A stretch of DNA of 64,000 nt from contig JADYYS010000036.1 in assembly GCA_020853525.1 (NCBI GenBank), forward strand, positions 1 to 64,000, written 5' to 3'. Positions within the stretch are counted from its first letter, which is position 1; the number at the start of each line of letters is the position of its first letter. Made by a program: the position numbers and the translations under genes. Positions 36,426 to 45,269 of this stretch are shown one piece after another. This stretch comes from Ardenticatenales bacterium (GTDB taxonomy: Bacteria > Chloroflexota > Anaerolineae > Epilineales > Epilineaceae). The notes beneath the pieces are model-generated. The model saw nothing but the letters and a program-made list of their open reading frames with translations, made no database searches and was not told the DNA's origin.

Positions 36426-37949
36426 GTGTCCATCGAAGCCGACCTCGCAGAACTCAAGACCCGGCTGCAGGAGATCGACGACCTGCAGAGCACGAGCGCG
36501 GTGCTGGGCTGGGACCAGGCGGTTTACATGCCGCCGGGCGGCGCGGCGGCGCGTGGCCGGCAGTCGGCGCTCCTGAGCCGGCTGTCCCACGAGCGCATGA
36601 CGGACCCGGCGATCGGCCAACTGCTCGACGCGCTCACCCCTTGGGCCGCGGCGCTGGACCCGGACAGCGACGAAGCGTCGCTCATCCGCGTCACGCGCCG
36701 CGACCACGACCGCGCGACGCGCGTGCCCTCCGCGTTCGTCCAGCGCGTCAGCGCCCATCTGGCGGCCAGCTACCACGCCTGGGAACGCGCGCGCCCGGCG
36801 AACGACTTCGCGAGCGTCCGGCCGTTCCTCGAGACGACGGTGGCGCTCAGCCGCGCGTACGCGGGCTACTACGAAGGCTTCAACCCGGCATACACGCACC
36901 CGTTCGATGCCCTGATCGATCTGGCCGAGGAAGGGATGACGGTGGCCGGCGTGCGGGCATTGTTCGACGAGCTGCGAGCCGGCCTCGTGCCGCTGCTCGC
37001 GCAGATCCGCACCCGGCCCGAGATCGATGACGGCTGTCTGAAGGGCGACTTCCCCGAAGAAGCGCAGCGCGCCTTCGGCGAGGCCGTCATCCGGGCATAC
37101 GGCTACGACTTCACGCGCGGCCGCCAGGACAAGACCGCTCACCCGTTCATGACCAAGCTCGGCCTCGGCGACGTCCGGATCACGACGCGCTTCAAGACGG
37201 ACGATCTGTCCGAGGGGCTGTTCTCGACCCTTCACGAGGCCGGCCACGCCATGTACGAGCAGGGCATCGCCGACGAACTGGACGGCACGCCCCTCTTCAG
37301 CGGCGCGACATCGGGCGTCCACGAGAGCCAGTCGCGGCTCTGGGAGAACCTCGTCGGCCGGAGCCGGCCGTTCTGGCGGCACTACTACGGCGCGCTGCAG
37401 TCGGCCTTCCCGGCGCAGCTGAACGGCGTGGACGACGAGACATTCTATCGTGCCGTCAACCGGGTTTCGCCGTCTCTCATCCGCACGGATGCCGACGAAG
37501 TGACCTACAACCTCCACATCATGCTGCGCTTCGATCTCGAGCTGGCGCTCCTGGACGGGTCGTTGGCCGTCGCCGACCTGCCCGAGGCATGGCGCGAGCG
37601 GATGCGCTCCGACCTCGGCGTCGTTCCGCCGGACGACACCGACGGGGCACTGCAGGACGTCCACTGGTTCGGCGGGTTGGTCGGCGGCGCGTTCCAGAGC
37701 TACACGCTCGGGAACATCATGAGCGCGCAGTTCTTCGCGGCGGCGCGGCGCGATCTGCCCGACCTCGACGGTTCGACCGCCTCCGGCTCGTTCGGCGACC
37801 TCAAAGGCTGGCTGACGGCGCACGTCTACCGGCACGGCCGGAAGTTCACGGCGCCGGAAATCGTGATGCGCGCATGCGGCGAGCCGATGTCGATCGCGCC
37901 GTACATGGCCTATCTGCGCGCCAAGTACGGGGCGCTCTACGGCCTTTGA
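36426..37949 (+). CDS. M32-family metallocarboxypeptidase
   Basis: 507 residues from a GTG with GAAAGG upstream. The zinc-binding HEAGH (about residue 270) lies in STLHEAGHAMYEQG, and the family signature HESQSRLWENLVGR follows (about 297), supplying the third ligand region. Length agrees with thermostable carboxypeptidase Taq-type enzymes (about 500). It removes C-terminal residues from peptides in the cytoplasm; no signal peptide is visible. It stands alone; TAGAAT at 36375-36380 could be a -10 box, though a -35 is not apparent. Confidence 0.93.
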   Translation: MSIEADLAELKTRLQEIDDLQSTSAVLGWDQAVYMPPGGAAARGRQSALLSRLSHERMTDPAIGQLLDALTPWAAALDPDSDEASLIRVTRRDHDRATRVPSAFVQRVSAHLAASYHAWERARPANDFASVRPFLETTVALSRAYAGYYEGFNPAYTHPFDALIDLAEEGMTVAGVRALFDELRAGLVPLLAQIRTRPEIDDGCLKGDFPEEAQRAFGEAVIRAYGYDFTRGRQDKTAHPFMTKLGLGDVRITTRFKTDDLSEGLFSTLHEAGHAMYEQGIADELDGTPLFSGATSGVHESQSRLWENLVGRSRPFWRHYYGALQSAFPAQLNGVDDETFYRAVNRVSPSLIRTDADEVTYNLHIMLRFDLELALLDGSLAVADLPEAWRERMRSDLGVVPPDDTDGALQDVHWFGGLVGGAFQSYTLGNIMSAQFFAAARRDLPDLDGSTASGSFGDLKGWLTAHVYRHGRKFTAPEIVMRACGEPMSIAPYMAYLRAKYGALYGL

Positions 37950-38023
37950 CGGCCGGCCTGCCGTTCGGACCAGAATCGGACGTGCCTCGACGCCGATTCG
38001 GGCCTTCGGCGGCGTGCCGCTGG

Positions 38024-38053
38024 TTGACCGTTGCTCCCCGCCAACCTTAGAAT
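38024..38053 (+). promoter_or_regulatory. Promoter of the cytochrome oxidase operon
   Basis: TTGACC (38024-38029), an 18-nt spacer and TAGAAT (38048-38053), five of six consensus bases in each box. It lies about 110 nt upstream of the subunit II start and is the only good match in this gap. Confidence 0.6.
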
Positions 38054-38161
38054 CCCCCGCCGCGCACTGGGGCCCGGCCCGATGCCCGCACGGGTGCCGC
38101 ACCGAGCCGCCCCGTGCGCACAGACCCGATGCGCGGCCTGCCGCTTCTCGCAAGACGTCGA

Positions 38162-39589
38162 ATGGGAAACGTGATGCCCAGCAACAGCCCGACCCGAGAC
38201 AGCTCGACCGGTGGCGGCCCGTCCGGCCACCACGCACCGGACGCCGGTCGGACCACCAGCCGGATCGTCATGGTCGCGCTCGGCGCGGCGCTGGTCGTCG
38301 GCCTGGCGCTCGTCGGCCTGCTGGCCTTCGCCGCCACGCCGTCCAGCGCCCTCTTCGGGACAGCGCGAACACCGTCGCTGTCCCGGACGGCGTCCGACGT
38401 GGCGGCGGATCTGAACACGCTCTACAACCGGGTCACGTGGATCGCGATCGTGATCTTCGTCCTCGTTCAAGGTGCGATCCTGTATGCCGCGCTCGGGTTC
38501 CGCCGCAAGTCGGAGGACGATCCCGAGCCGGTCCAGACGCACGGCAACAACACCCTCGAGGTGATCTGGACGGTGATCCCGTCGCTGATCGTCCTCGGGC
38601 TGGCTTTCCTGAGCTACCGCGAGATGCGCGCGGAGTATGTGACCGAGGTGCCCGACGACCTCGTCATCACCGCCACCGGCTATCGCTGGTACTGGGCCTT
38701 CGATTACGCCGACAAGACGCTCGGCGCGCCGTCTGCACCGTTGACGCTGACGACCGCCACCGAGCTCGTGATCCCGGTGAATCGACCGGTCAAGGTCCTG
38801 ATCGACAGCCAAGACGTCATCCACAGCTTCTGGGTGCCGCAGCTAGCGGGCAAGCGCGATGCGGTGCCCGGGGCGCGCGACGGCGGTTACGGGATGAACT
38901 CGGTGTGGTTCGAGGCCGACACGCCCGGCCGCTACGAGGGTCAGTGTGCCGAGCTGTGCGGAACGTGGCACTCCGGGATGCGGTTCTCGGTCGTCGCGCT
39001 GCCGGAGGCGGAGTACGCGGCGTGGGCCCGCGCGATGGCCGTGGTGCCGAAGGCGCCGACGGATGCGGCCTCGCCCGAATTCGCCGGCTTCACGACTGCC
39101 AAGGCCGTGTGTGGCGCCTGCCACATGCTCGACCTGGTCGGTCCCGGCGGGGGCGTCGTGACGGAGACGCTGCAGGCCGGCGGCTCGCAAACGCGCGGCC
39201 CCAACCTGACCCGCGTCGCGTCGCGGAGCCACTTCGCCGGCGGCATGTTCGAGACGACCGACGCGAACCTGCACAGCTGGCTCGCGGACCCGCAGGCGCT
39301 CAAGCCGGGCACGCTGATGAGCGTCAACCTCCCCGACCCCAAGGCCGCCGCGGACGTCATCGCGTTCCTGAAGAGCCTCGCGATCGACGCGGCGGTGCTG
39401 GCGCCGGTGCGCGCCGCCGGCCCGCAGATCGTGCCGAACGACCTCGACGGACTCGGCGAGATCGGCGGCGGCGCAGCGGATGAGCACGGCGGCGACGGCG
39501 CGCACGAGGACGAAGCAGAAGGCGAGCACGACGCCCGTGCACCACGGGACGACACGCACCTGGCAAGCACGTTGGAGAGAACACGATGA
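38162..39589 (+). CDS. coxB: Cytochrome c oxidase subunit II with fused cytochrome c (caa3 type)
   Basis: About 475 residues (ATG at 38162; a second ATG at 38174 is possible). Three hydrophobic segments lie near 35-60, 85-105 and 125-150. The CuA site is complete: His in HSFWVPQL (about 222), then CAELCGTWHSGM (about 263-274). A cytochrome c domain follows with heme motif CGACH (about 318) and the distal Met in PGTLM (about 380). The last 40 residues are rich in His, Asp and Glu (DEHGGDGAHEDEAEGEH), possibly a metal-binding tail. It accepts electrons from c-type cytochromes. It overlaps subunit I by 4 nt. Confidence 0.95.
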   Translation: MGNVMPSNSPTRDSSTGGGPSGHHAPDAGRTTSRIVMVALGAALVVGLALVGLLAFAATPSSALFGTARTPSLSRTASDVAADLNTLYNRVTWIAIVIFVLVQGAILYAALGFRRKSEDDPEPVQTHGNNTLEVIWTVIPSLIVLGLAFLSYREMRAEYVTEVPDDLVITATGYRWYWAFDYADKTLGAPSAPLTLTTATELVIPVNRPVKVLIDSQDVIHSFWVPQLAGKRDAVPGARDGGYGMNSVWFEADTPGRYEGQCAELCGTWHSGMRFSVVALPEAEYAAWARAMAVVPKAPTDAASPEFAGFTTAKAVCGACHMLDLVGPGGGVVTETLQAGGSQTRGPNLTRVASRSHFAGGMFETTDANLHSWLADPQALKPGTLMSVNLPDPKAAADVIAFLKSLAIDAAVLAPVRAAGPQIVPNDLDGLGEIGGGAADEHGGDGAHEDEAEGEHDARAPRDDTHLASTLERTR

Positions 39590-41244
39590 CGACGATCAGC
39601 GGGGACGTGGCCGTCCTGCGCAAGCCGGGCGTCTGGGACAAGGGCATCGCCTCGTGGCTCGCGACGGTCGACCACAAGCGGATCGGCCTGATGTACATCG
39701 TGACGTCCGGCATCTTCTTCGTCGCCGGCGCCTACCTGGCGCTGCTCGTACGCCTCGAGCTGGCGCTGCCCGGGCGGCAGCTCATCGGCCCGGACACGTA
39801 CAACCAAGCGTTCACGATGCACGCCACGACGATGATCTTCCTCTTCGTCATCCCGATGTGGGTCGGCATCGGCAACTACCTTGTGCCGCTGATGATCGGC
39901 GCGATCGACATGGCCTTTCCGCGCCTGAACGCGCTCTCGTACTGGGTCTTCCTTTTCGGCGGGCTGTTCATGTACTCCAGCTTCCTCGTCGGCACGCCGG
40001 CGGCCGCGGGCTGGACGAGCTACCCGCCGCTGGCCAACAACGTCTACTCGCCCGGCGTCGGCGTGGACTTCTGGATCGCCGGCGTGCTGATCATCGGCAC
40101 GGCGTCGATGCTCGGGGCGGTGAACTTCCTGGTGACGATCTGGAATCTCCGCGCCCCCGGCATGACGTGGATGCGCATGCCGATGTTCGCCTGGGCTCAG
40201 TTCGTCACGTCCCAGCTCGTGCTCTTCGCGACGCCGATGCTGACCGGCGGCCTGATCCTGCTGCTGTTCGATCGGACGCTCGGCACGCACTTCTTCACCA
40301 CCGACGGCTACCCGGTCCTCTTCCAGCACATCTTCTGGTTCTACTCCCACCCGGCGGTCTACATCATGATCCTGCCGGCCTTCGGCGTCGTCTCGGAGAT
40401 CCTGCCGGTCTTCAGCCGCAAGCCGCTCTTCGGATACAAGGCGCTCGTGTTCGCCACGGCCGGCATCGGCATCCTCGGCTTCCTGGTCTGGGCGCACCAC
40501 ATGTTCACCGTCGGCCTCAACCCGAACGCCCAGCTGGTGTTCATGACCGCCACGATGTTCATCGCCGTTCCGACCGGCGTGAAGTTCTTCAACTGGATCT
40601 TCACGATGTGGGGCGGTTCGGTCCGGCTGGCCACGCCGATGCTCTTCACGGTGGCCTTCCTGAGCATGTTCCTCATCGGCGGCATCTCCGGCGTCTACCT
40701 GGGCAACGTACCGATCGACTGGCAGCTGCACGACACGTACTACGTCGTCGGCCACCTGCACTACGTCCTCTTCGGCGGCTCGGTGTTCGGGATGGCGGCC
40801 GCGTTCTACTACTGGTGGCCCAAGCTGTTCGGCAAGATGCTCGACGAGGGCATCGGCAAGGTGCACTTCTGGCTGCAGCTCATCGGCTTCAACCTGACGT
40901 TCTTCCCGATGCACATTCTGGGCGTCCGCGGCATGCCGCGCCGGATCTACGACTACGCCCCTGACCGCGGCTGGGTGTTCTGGAACTTCGTGGAGACCGT
41001 CGGCACGCTGATCCTCGGCGTCGCCTTCCTCGTCTTCCTCTACAACGTCTGGATCACGCGCAAGCGGAACGTGCCCGCACCGTCCGACCCGTGGGACGGC
41101 TACACGCTCGAGTGGGCCACGACGTCGCCGCCGCCGGCCCACAACTTCGATCGCCTCCCGCCCATCCTCAGCGAGCGCCCGCTGCGCGACCTGCGCTTGG
41201 CGCGAGCGGCGCGCGTGGCCGCACCGCAGTCTGGAGAACGATGA
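39586..41244 (+). CDS. coxA: Cytochrome c oxidase subunit I (A2-type)
   Basis: 552 residues with 12 or more membrane segments. Heme- and copper-binding signatures are intact: His in TMHATTMIF (about 78), the covalent His-Tyr region in FWFYSHPAVYIMILPAFG (about 250), HH at WAHHMFTVG (about 307) and HDTYYVVGHLHYV (about 385). The YSHPxV sequence in place of GHPEVY places it in the A2 class of heme-copper oxidases, where the D channel ends without the usual Glu. It reduces oxygen and pumps protons. The ATG overlaps the subunit II stop. Confidence 0.96.
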   Translation: MTTISGDVAVLRKPGVWDKGIASWLATVDHKRIGLMYIVTSGIFFVAGAYLALLVRLELALPGRQLIGPDTYNQAFTMHATTMIFLFVIPMWVGIGNYLVPLMIGAIDMAFPRLNALSYWVFLFGGLFMYSSFLVGTPAAAGWTSYPPLANNVYSPGVGVDFWIAGVLIIGTASMLGAVNFLVTIWNLRAPGMTWMRMPMFAWAQFVTSQLVLFATPMLTGGLILLLFDRTLGTHFFTTDGYPVLFQHIFWFYSHPAVYIMILPAFGVVSEILPVFSRKPLFGYKALVFATAGIGILGFLVWAHHMFTVGLNPNAQLVFMTATMFIAVPTGVKFFNWIFTMWGGSVRLATPMLFTVAFLSMFLIGGISGVYLGNVPIDWQLHDTYYVVGHLHYVLFGGSVFGMAAAFYYWWPKLFGKMLDEGIGKVHFWLQLIGFNLTFFPMHILGVRGMPRRIYDYAPDRGWVFWNFVETVGTLILGVAFLVFLYNVWITRKRNVPAPSDPWDGYTLEWATTSPPPAHNFDRLPPILSERPLRDLRLARAARVAAPQSGER

Positions 41245-41483
41245 TGGAAGACTTCGAGGGCGAGGAACTGCACGTCCATCTGCCGCCGCCGACGCCGTGG
41301 CCGCTCGTGTTCGGCCTCGGCATCGCGCTGATGATGGCCGGCTTGGTGGTGTTCGCCCGCGAGCCGAAAGAGCTGGGCGAGCTGGCGTTTCCGTTGTTCG
41401 GCGCCTTCATCTTCTTCCTCGCGCTGATCATGATGCTGCGCGACGACGTCAAGGCGAGCGGGCATGGCGACCCGCATCACTAG
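41241..41483 (+). CDS. Small two-TM oxidase subunit (CtaF/subunit IV-like)
   Basis: 80 residues. Two hydrophobic segments (PWPLVFGLGIALMMAGLVVF and LAFPLFGAFIFFLALIMML) with an acidic, His-containing N-terminus. Its place between subunits I and III and its overlap with coxA (ATGA) point to a small structural oxidase subunit, like the short subunit IV of actinobacterial or Chloroflexota oxidases. No catalytic residues are expected. GGAG precedes the first ATG. Confidence 0.75.
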   Translation: MMEDFEGEELHVHLPPPTPWPLVFGLGIALMMAGLVVFAREPKELGELAFPLFGAFIFFLALIMMLRDDVKASGHGDPHH

Positions 41484-42114
41484 CCCCGGCCCGCTCGGCC
41501 ACCTGCCGCGGCGGCCCGTACCGCCGCCCGGCCTCGAGCCCGAGGCGCTGGCGGAGGCCTACCGCGCCGCCGGCCCGCGCAACCGGCGGCTGGCGATGCG
41601 CCTGGCGATCGTGGCCGAGGCGCTGTTCTTCGCCGGGCTGGTCGCGGCCGTGTGGCAGATCCGCCGCGATGCGACGGTGTGGCCGCCGGCCGGAGTGATG
41701 CTGCCGGATCGAACGCTTCTCCTGGCCAACACGGCGGTCCTCCTGGCCTCGGCCGTCACGGTCTGGCTCGGCCTGCGCTCGTTCGAGCGGGGCCGCGCCA
41801 GCGCCGGCCTCGCATGGACCGGGACGACGACCGCGCTCGGCGTCGGGTTCCTGTACGGCCAATGGCGCGAGTTCGTCCACATGGGCGGTTGGCAGGCCGG
41901 CGAGGACCTCTTCTCGCCGCTGTTCAACATCCTGTCCGGCTTCCACGCCGCCCACGTCTTTGCCGGCCTCGTGCTGCTGCTCGTGACGCTCGCGTTCGGA
42001 TTCGGTGGCCGGATCCGCACCAACGATCACCTCGTCGCCCGACTGAGCGCCTGGTTCTGGTGGCTCGTCGCCGCCGTTTGGCTGGTGCTGCTCTTGTCCT
42101 TGTTGTCGTTCTGA
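41464..42114 (+). CDS. Heme-copper oxidase subunit III-like protein (short paralogue)
   Basis: 216 residues with about five membrane segments (first: RLAIVAEALFFAGLVAAVW; last: AWFWWLVAAVWLVLLLSLL). The FNILSGFHAAHVFAGLVLLL segment matches the subunit III family. It overlaps the small-subunit gene by 20 nt. A second subunit III gene follows 90 nt later, so the operon encodes two related proteins. Possibly one is structural and the other replaces it under some condition; this cannot be told from sequence. Confidence 0.85.
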   Translation: MATRITSPGPLGHLPRRPVPPPGLEPEALAEAYRAAGPRNRRLAMRLAIVAEALFFAGLVAAVWQIRRDATVWPPAGVMLPDRTLLLANTAVLLASAVTVWLGLRSFERGRASAGLAWTGTTTALGVGFLYGQWREFVHMGGWQAGEDLFSPLFNILSGFHAAHVFAGLVLLLVTLAFGFGGRIRTNDHLVARLSAWFWWLVAAVWLVLLLSLLSF

Positions 42115-42204
42115 GCCGAGGATGTCGCCGCCTGCGGTCGGCTTCGCGGTCGCGGTTCGAATCGTCCACGACGTTCTCGTCATCCTTCCGGGAGGGTCTT
42201 GCCC

Positions 42205-42885
42205 ATGAGCGCTCATGTCGATGCCCCGGCACTGGCCGCACCGGCGGCCACCGCCACCGGGCTGCCATCGCGCAAGCTGGCCGTCTGGCTGTTCCTGGGC
42301 AGCGAGATCCTGTTCTTCTCCGCCCTGATCTTCAGCTACATCGTCCTGCGCATGACGTCGCCGCTGCCGACGCCCGCCGACCCGAATCCGGTCGGCATGT
42401 GGCCGACGCCGCACGAGATCCAGCACATCCTGAACATCCCGCTCACGGCGCTGAACACGTTCCTGCTGATCGTCTCGAGCGTGAGCGTTGTCATGGCGCT
42501 GGATGCGGTCCAGAAGGGCAACAAGAAGGCGCTGACGCGCTGGCTGGGCGTCACGCTCGTGCTCGGGATCACCTTCCTGTCCATCCAGGGCTACGAGTAC
42601 GTCAAGCTGGAGGACCACGGGCTTTGGTTCAACCTCCTTCCGGACGAGCTGGGTCCCCAGCACCTCAACCGCAACGTGCTGATGGCGACGACGTTCTTCG
42701 CGATGACCGGCTTCCACGGCATGCACGTCCTCGCCGGCGTGATCATGCTCCTCATCTTCTTCGTCAAGGCGAAGCTTGGCCTGTACACCCAGAGCGACCA
42801 CGAGGGCATCGAGCTGTTCGGCTTGTACTGGCACTTCGTCGACCTCGTCTGGATCATCCTCTTCACGATCGTCTACCTCTTGTAG
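42205..42885 (+). CDS. coxC: Cytochrome c oxidase subunit III
   Basis: 226 residues; the ATG has GGAGG 9 nt upstream. About five membrane segments; LGSEILFFSALIFSYIVLR, AMTGFHGMHVLAGVIMLL and LYWHFVDLVWIILFTIVYLL are characteristic of subunit III, including the WHFVD motif. It stabilises proton uptake in subunit I but has no redox cofactor. It is the second of two subunit III-type genes here and the closer to canonical. Confidence 0.93.
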   Translation: MSAHVDAPALAAPAATATGLPSRKLAVWLFLGSEILFFSALIFSYIVLRMTSPLPTPADPNPVGMWPTPHEIQHILNIPLTALNTFLLIVSSVSVVMALDAVQKGNKKALTRWLGVTLVLGITFLSIQGYEYVKLEDHGLWFNLLPDELGPQHLNRNVLMATTFFAMTGFHGMHVLAGVIMLLIFFVKAKLGLYTQSDHEGIELFGLYWHFVDLVWIILFTIVYLL

Positions 42886-42911
42886 CCGTCGATCCCATCG
42901 GAGTACGAACC

Positions 42912-43325
42912 GTGTCCGAACATGCCCCGGCCGCCGATGCCAGCGCACCCGATGCCCACCCCAATGCGCACGCCTCCACGCACCACGGCCCGACCGTGAA
43001 GGCCTACTGGATCGTCTTCGTGCTCCTAGCGGTGCTGACGCTCGTCGAGATCCAGATACCGACGATGATCGACGCGGGCGACCGGGCAAGGCCGAGCGGC
43101 ATGCTCGTCATCGGGCTCATGGTCACCGCCCTGATCAAGGCCGGCCTCGTGGCGGCGTTCTACATGCACCTGAAGTACGACAGCCGCACCTACACCTACA
43201 TGATGATCGTCGCCACGATCGTCATCATGTTCTTCCTTTGGCTTCTGACCTGGGGCACGGTCGGACCGTTGGACTTCGATCTGTTCAGCAGCGGGATGAC
43301 GGCGATCGCCTCGCGCTCGGCCTGA
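42912..43325 (+). CDS. coxD: Cytochrome c oxidase subunit IV (prokaryotic type)
   Basis: 137 residues from a GTG with GGAG 9 nt upstream. The N-terminus is rich in His, Ala and Asp; three hydrophobic segments follow (AYWIVFVLLAVLTLVEI, LVIGLMVTALIKAGLVAAFYMH, MIVATIVIMFFLWLLTW). The KAGLVAAFYMHLKYD signature is that of the prokaryotic COX4 family. It ends the oxidase operon. Confidence 0.9.
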   Translation: MSEHAPAADASAPDAHPNAHASTHHGPTVKAYWIVFVLLAVLTLVEIQIPTMIDAGDRARPSGMLVIGLMVTALIKAGLVAAFYMHLKYDSRTYTYMMIVATIVIMFFLWLLTWGTVGPLDFDLFSSGMTAIASRSA

Positions 43326-43370
43326 CCTGCCCGCGATGCCCTGCACCCCACGTCACGGACGCCGAGGTCA

Positions 43371-43399
43371 TTGACAAGGGTTGCCGCCCTCGCTATAGT
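43371..43399 (+). promoter_or_regulatory. Strong sigma-70-type promoter of the peptide ABC transporter operon
   Basis: TTGACA (43371-43376), a 17-nt spacer and TATAGT (43394-43399), the best promoter in the window. The binding-protein ATG is about 100 nt downstream, after the oxidase operon. Confidence 0.8.
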
Positions 43400-43500
43400 C
43401 GCCGGTCACTCTGGGCCGCCTCCCAAGCGGCGCCGATCGCACCCGCGATCGCGCATCCGCGGCACGCGATGCTGCCCGCACCACCCTGAGGAGATCACGC

Positions 43501-45207
43501 ATGTCGCGCACCACCCTGCGGGCCGTGCGGGCGCTGGCCGCCGGCGTCCTGTTCGTCGGCGTAGCCGCCTGCGGCGAGCCGCCAGCACCGCTGCCCGAGT
43601 CCACGCCCATGACGGCGTCCTCCGCGCCCACCGAAGGACCCGAGGTCGGCAAGACGCCGGCCGACACGCTCGTCTTCGGCCACGCCGACGATGCCACCAA
43701 GCTCGACCCGGCCGACGTGACGGACGGCGAATCCCTCCTGGCCACGTGGCAGATCTTCGAGGGGCTCACGCGCTACAAGGCCGGCGGCACCGAGGTCGAG
43801 CCGGCGCTGGCCACGGAGTGGTCGGCCAGCGACGACGGCCTCACGTGGACGTTCAAGCTTCGGACGGGCGTGAAGTTCCACGACGGGACGGACTTCAACG
43901 CCGATGCCGTGGTCTGGAACTTCAACCGCTGGTTCGATCCCACCCATCCCCAGCACTTCGCCGACTGGGAGTTCGAGTACTGGAAGTCGATGTTCCAGGG
44001 GCTGAAGGACGAGACAAACGAGGACGGCACCCCCAAGTCCGTCTTCGCGGGGGCCGAGGCCGTCGATGCCTCGACCGTCAAGCTGACGCTCAACCGACCG
44101 AGCGCGCCGCTCCTGCAGAACCTGGCGATGGGCAACTTCGCGTTCTCGAGTCCGGCGGCCGTCGAAGCCGCCGGCAGTGCGTACGGCACACCGAACGGCA
44201 GCCCGATCGCCATCGGCACCGGGCCGTACAAGGTGGCGGAGTGGATGAAGGACGATCGGCTGTTGCTCGAGACGAACGCCGACTATTGGGGCACCCCGCC
44301 GGCCACGCCGAACCTCGAGCTCCGCTCGATCCCCGACAACACGTCGCGCTTCCTCGCCCTCCAGAACGGCGAAATCGACGGCATGACCCAGCTCAACCCC
44401 GACAACATCACCACGGCCCAGGAGGACACGAACCTGACCGTGACGTTCGAGCCGCCGAACAACGTCGGCTACATTGGCTTCAACCAGGCCAAAGCGCCGT
44501 GGGACAACATCGACTGCCGCAAGGCCGTGGCGCAGGCCATCGACAAGTCGGCGATCGTCGACACGATGTACGCCGGCGATGCGGAGCCGGCGACGCAGAT
44601 GATGCCGCCCAGCCTCTGGGGCTACAACAAGGCGCTCACCGACCATTCGTTCGACATGACCGGCGCCAAGACATCGCTCGAGGCATGCCTTGCCAAGTCC
44701 ACGCTGCCGGAGAAGGTCCAGTTCTACGTGATGCCGGTGGCCCGCTTCTACTTCCCGCAGCCCAAGGAGCTGGGCGAGTACATCCAGGCCCAGCTCCAGG
44801 AGCTGGGCGTCACGACCGAGATCCAGTCGCCCGACTGGGGCACGCAGTACCTGCCGGACGTTCGGGACGGCAAGGCCGAGCTGTTCATGCTCGGCTGGGG
44901 CGGCGACAACGGCGATCCCGACAACTTCCTGTGCCAGTTCTTCTGCGGCGCCGAGTCGTCGTTCTTCAGCAAGGACGGCCAGGCGGCACCGCCGGACGAG
45001 GCGCTCGCCACCCTCCTCAAGGAGGCCTCGGCGACGACCGATCCGGCCAAGCGAACGCAGATGTACGAGCAGGCGAACCAGATCGTGCACGACCTCGTCC
45101 TGGCCGTGCCGCTCGTCCATCGATCGCCGCCGATCGTCTTCCGCGCCACCGTAACCGGCTACACGGCCAGCCCGCTCCAGCACGTGCTGGTAGGGGTCAC
45201 GAAGTAA
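43501..45207 (+). CDS. Peptide-type ABC transporter substrate-binding lipoprotein (family 5)
   Basis: 568 residues; GAGGAG 7 nt before the ATG. The signal peptide ends in a lipobox (VAAC, Cys about 24), so it is tethered outside the cell. The fold of DppA/OppA-type binding proteins is recognised by LVFGHADDATKLDPADV, WTFKLRTGVKFHDGTDFNADAV (the SBP_bac_5 signature) and GTGPYKVAEW. Peptides or nickel are typical ligands; none can be assigned. It heads an operon with two permease genes; no ATP-binding gene follows. Confidence 0.92.
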   Translation: MSRTTLRAVRALAAGVLFVGVAACGEPPAPLPESTPMTASSAPTEGPEVGKTPADTLVFGHADDATKLDPADVTDGESLLATWQIFEGLTRYKAGGTEVEPALATEWSASDDGLTWTFKLRTGVKFHDGTDFNADAVVWNFNRWFDPTHPQHFADWEFEYWKSMFQGLKDETNEDGTPKSVFAGAEAVDASTVKLTLNRPSAPLLQNLAMGNFAFSSPAAVEAAGSAYGTPNGSPIAIGTGPYKVAEWMKDDRLLLETNADYWGTPPATPNLELRSIPDNTSRFLALQNGEIDGMTQLNPDNITTAQEDTNLTVTFEPPNNVGYIGFNQAKAPWDNIDCRKAVAQAIDKSAIVDTMYAGDAEPATQMMPPSLWGYNKALTDHSFDMTGAKTSLEACLAKSTLPEKVQFYVMPVARFYFPQPKELGEYIQAQLQELGVTTEIQSPDWGTQYLPDVRDGKAELFMLGWGGDNGDPDNFLCQFFCGAESSFFSKDGQAAPPDEALATLLKEASATTDPAKRTQMYEQANQIVHDLVLAVPLVHRSPPIVFRATVTGYTASPLQHVLVGVTK

Positions 45208-45269
45208 CGTACGCGACCGGTCCCGGCTGGTCGGCACCTGCGCCGGCCAGCCGTGCCAGCGCCTGACCC

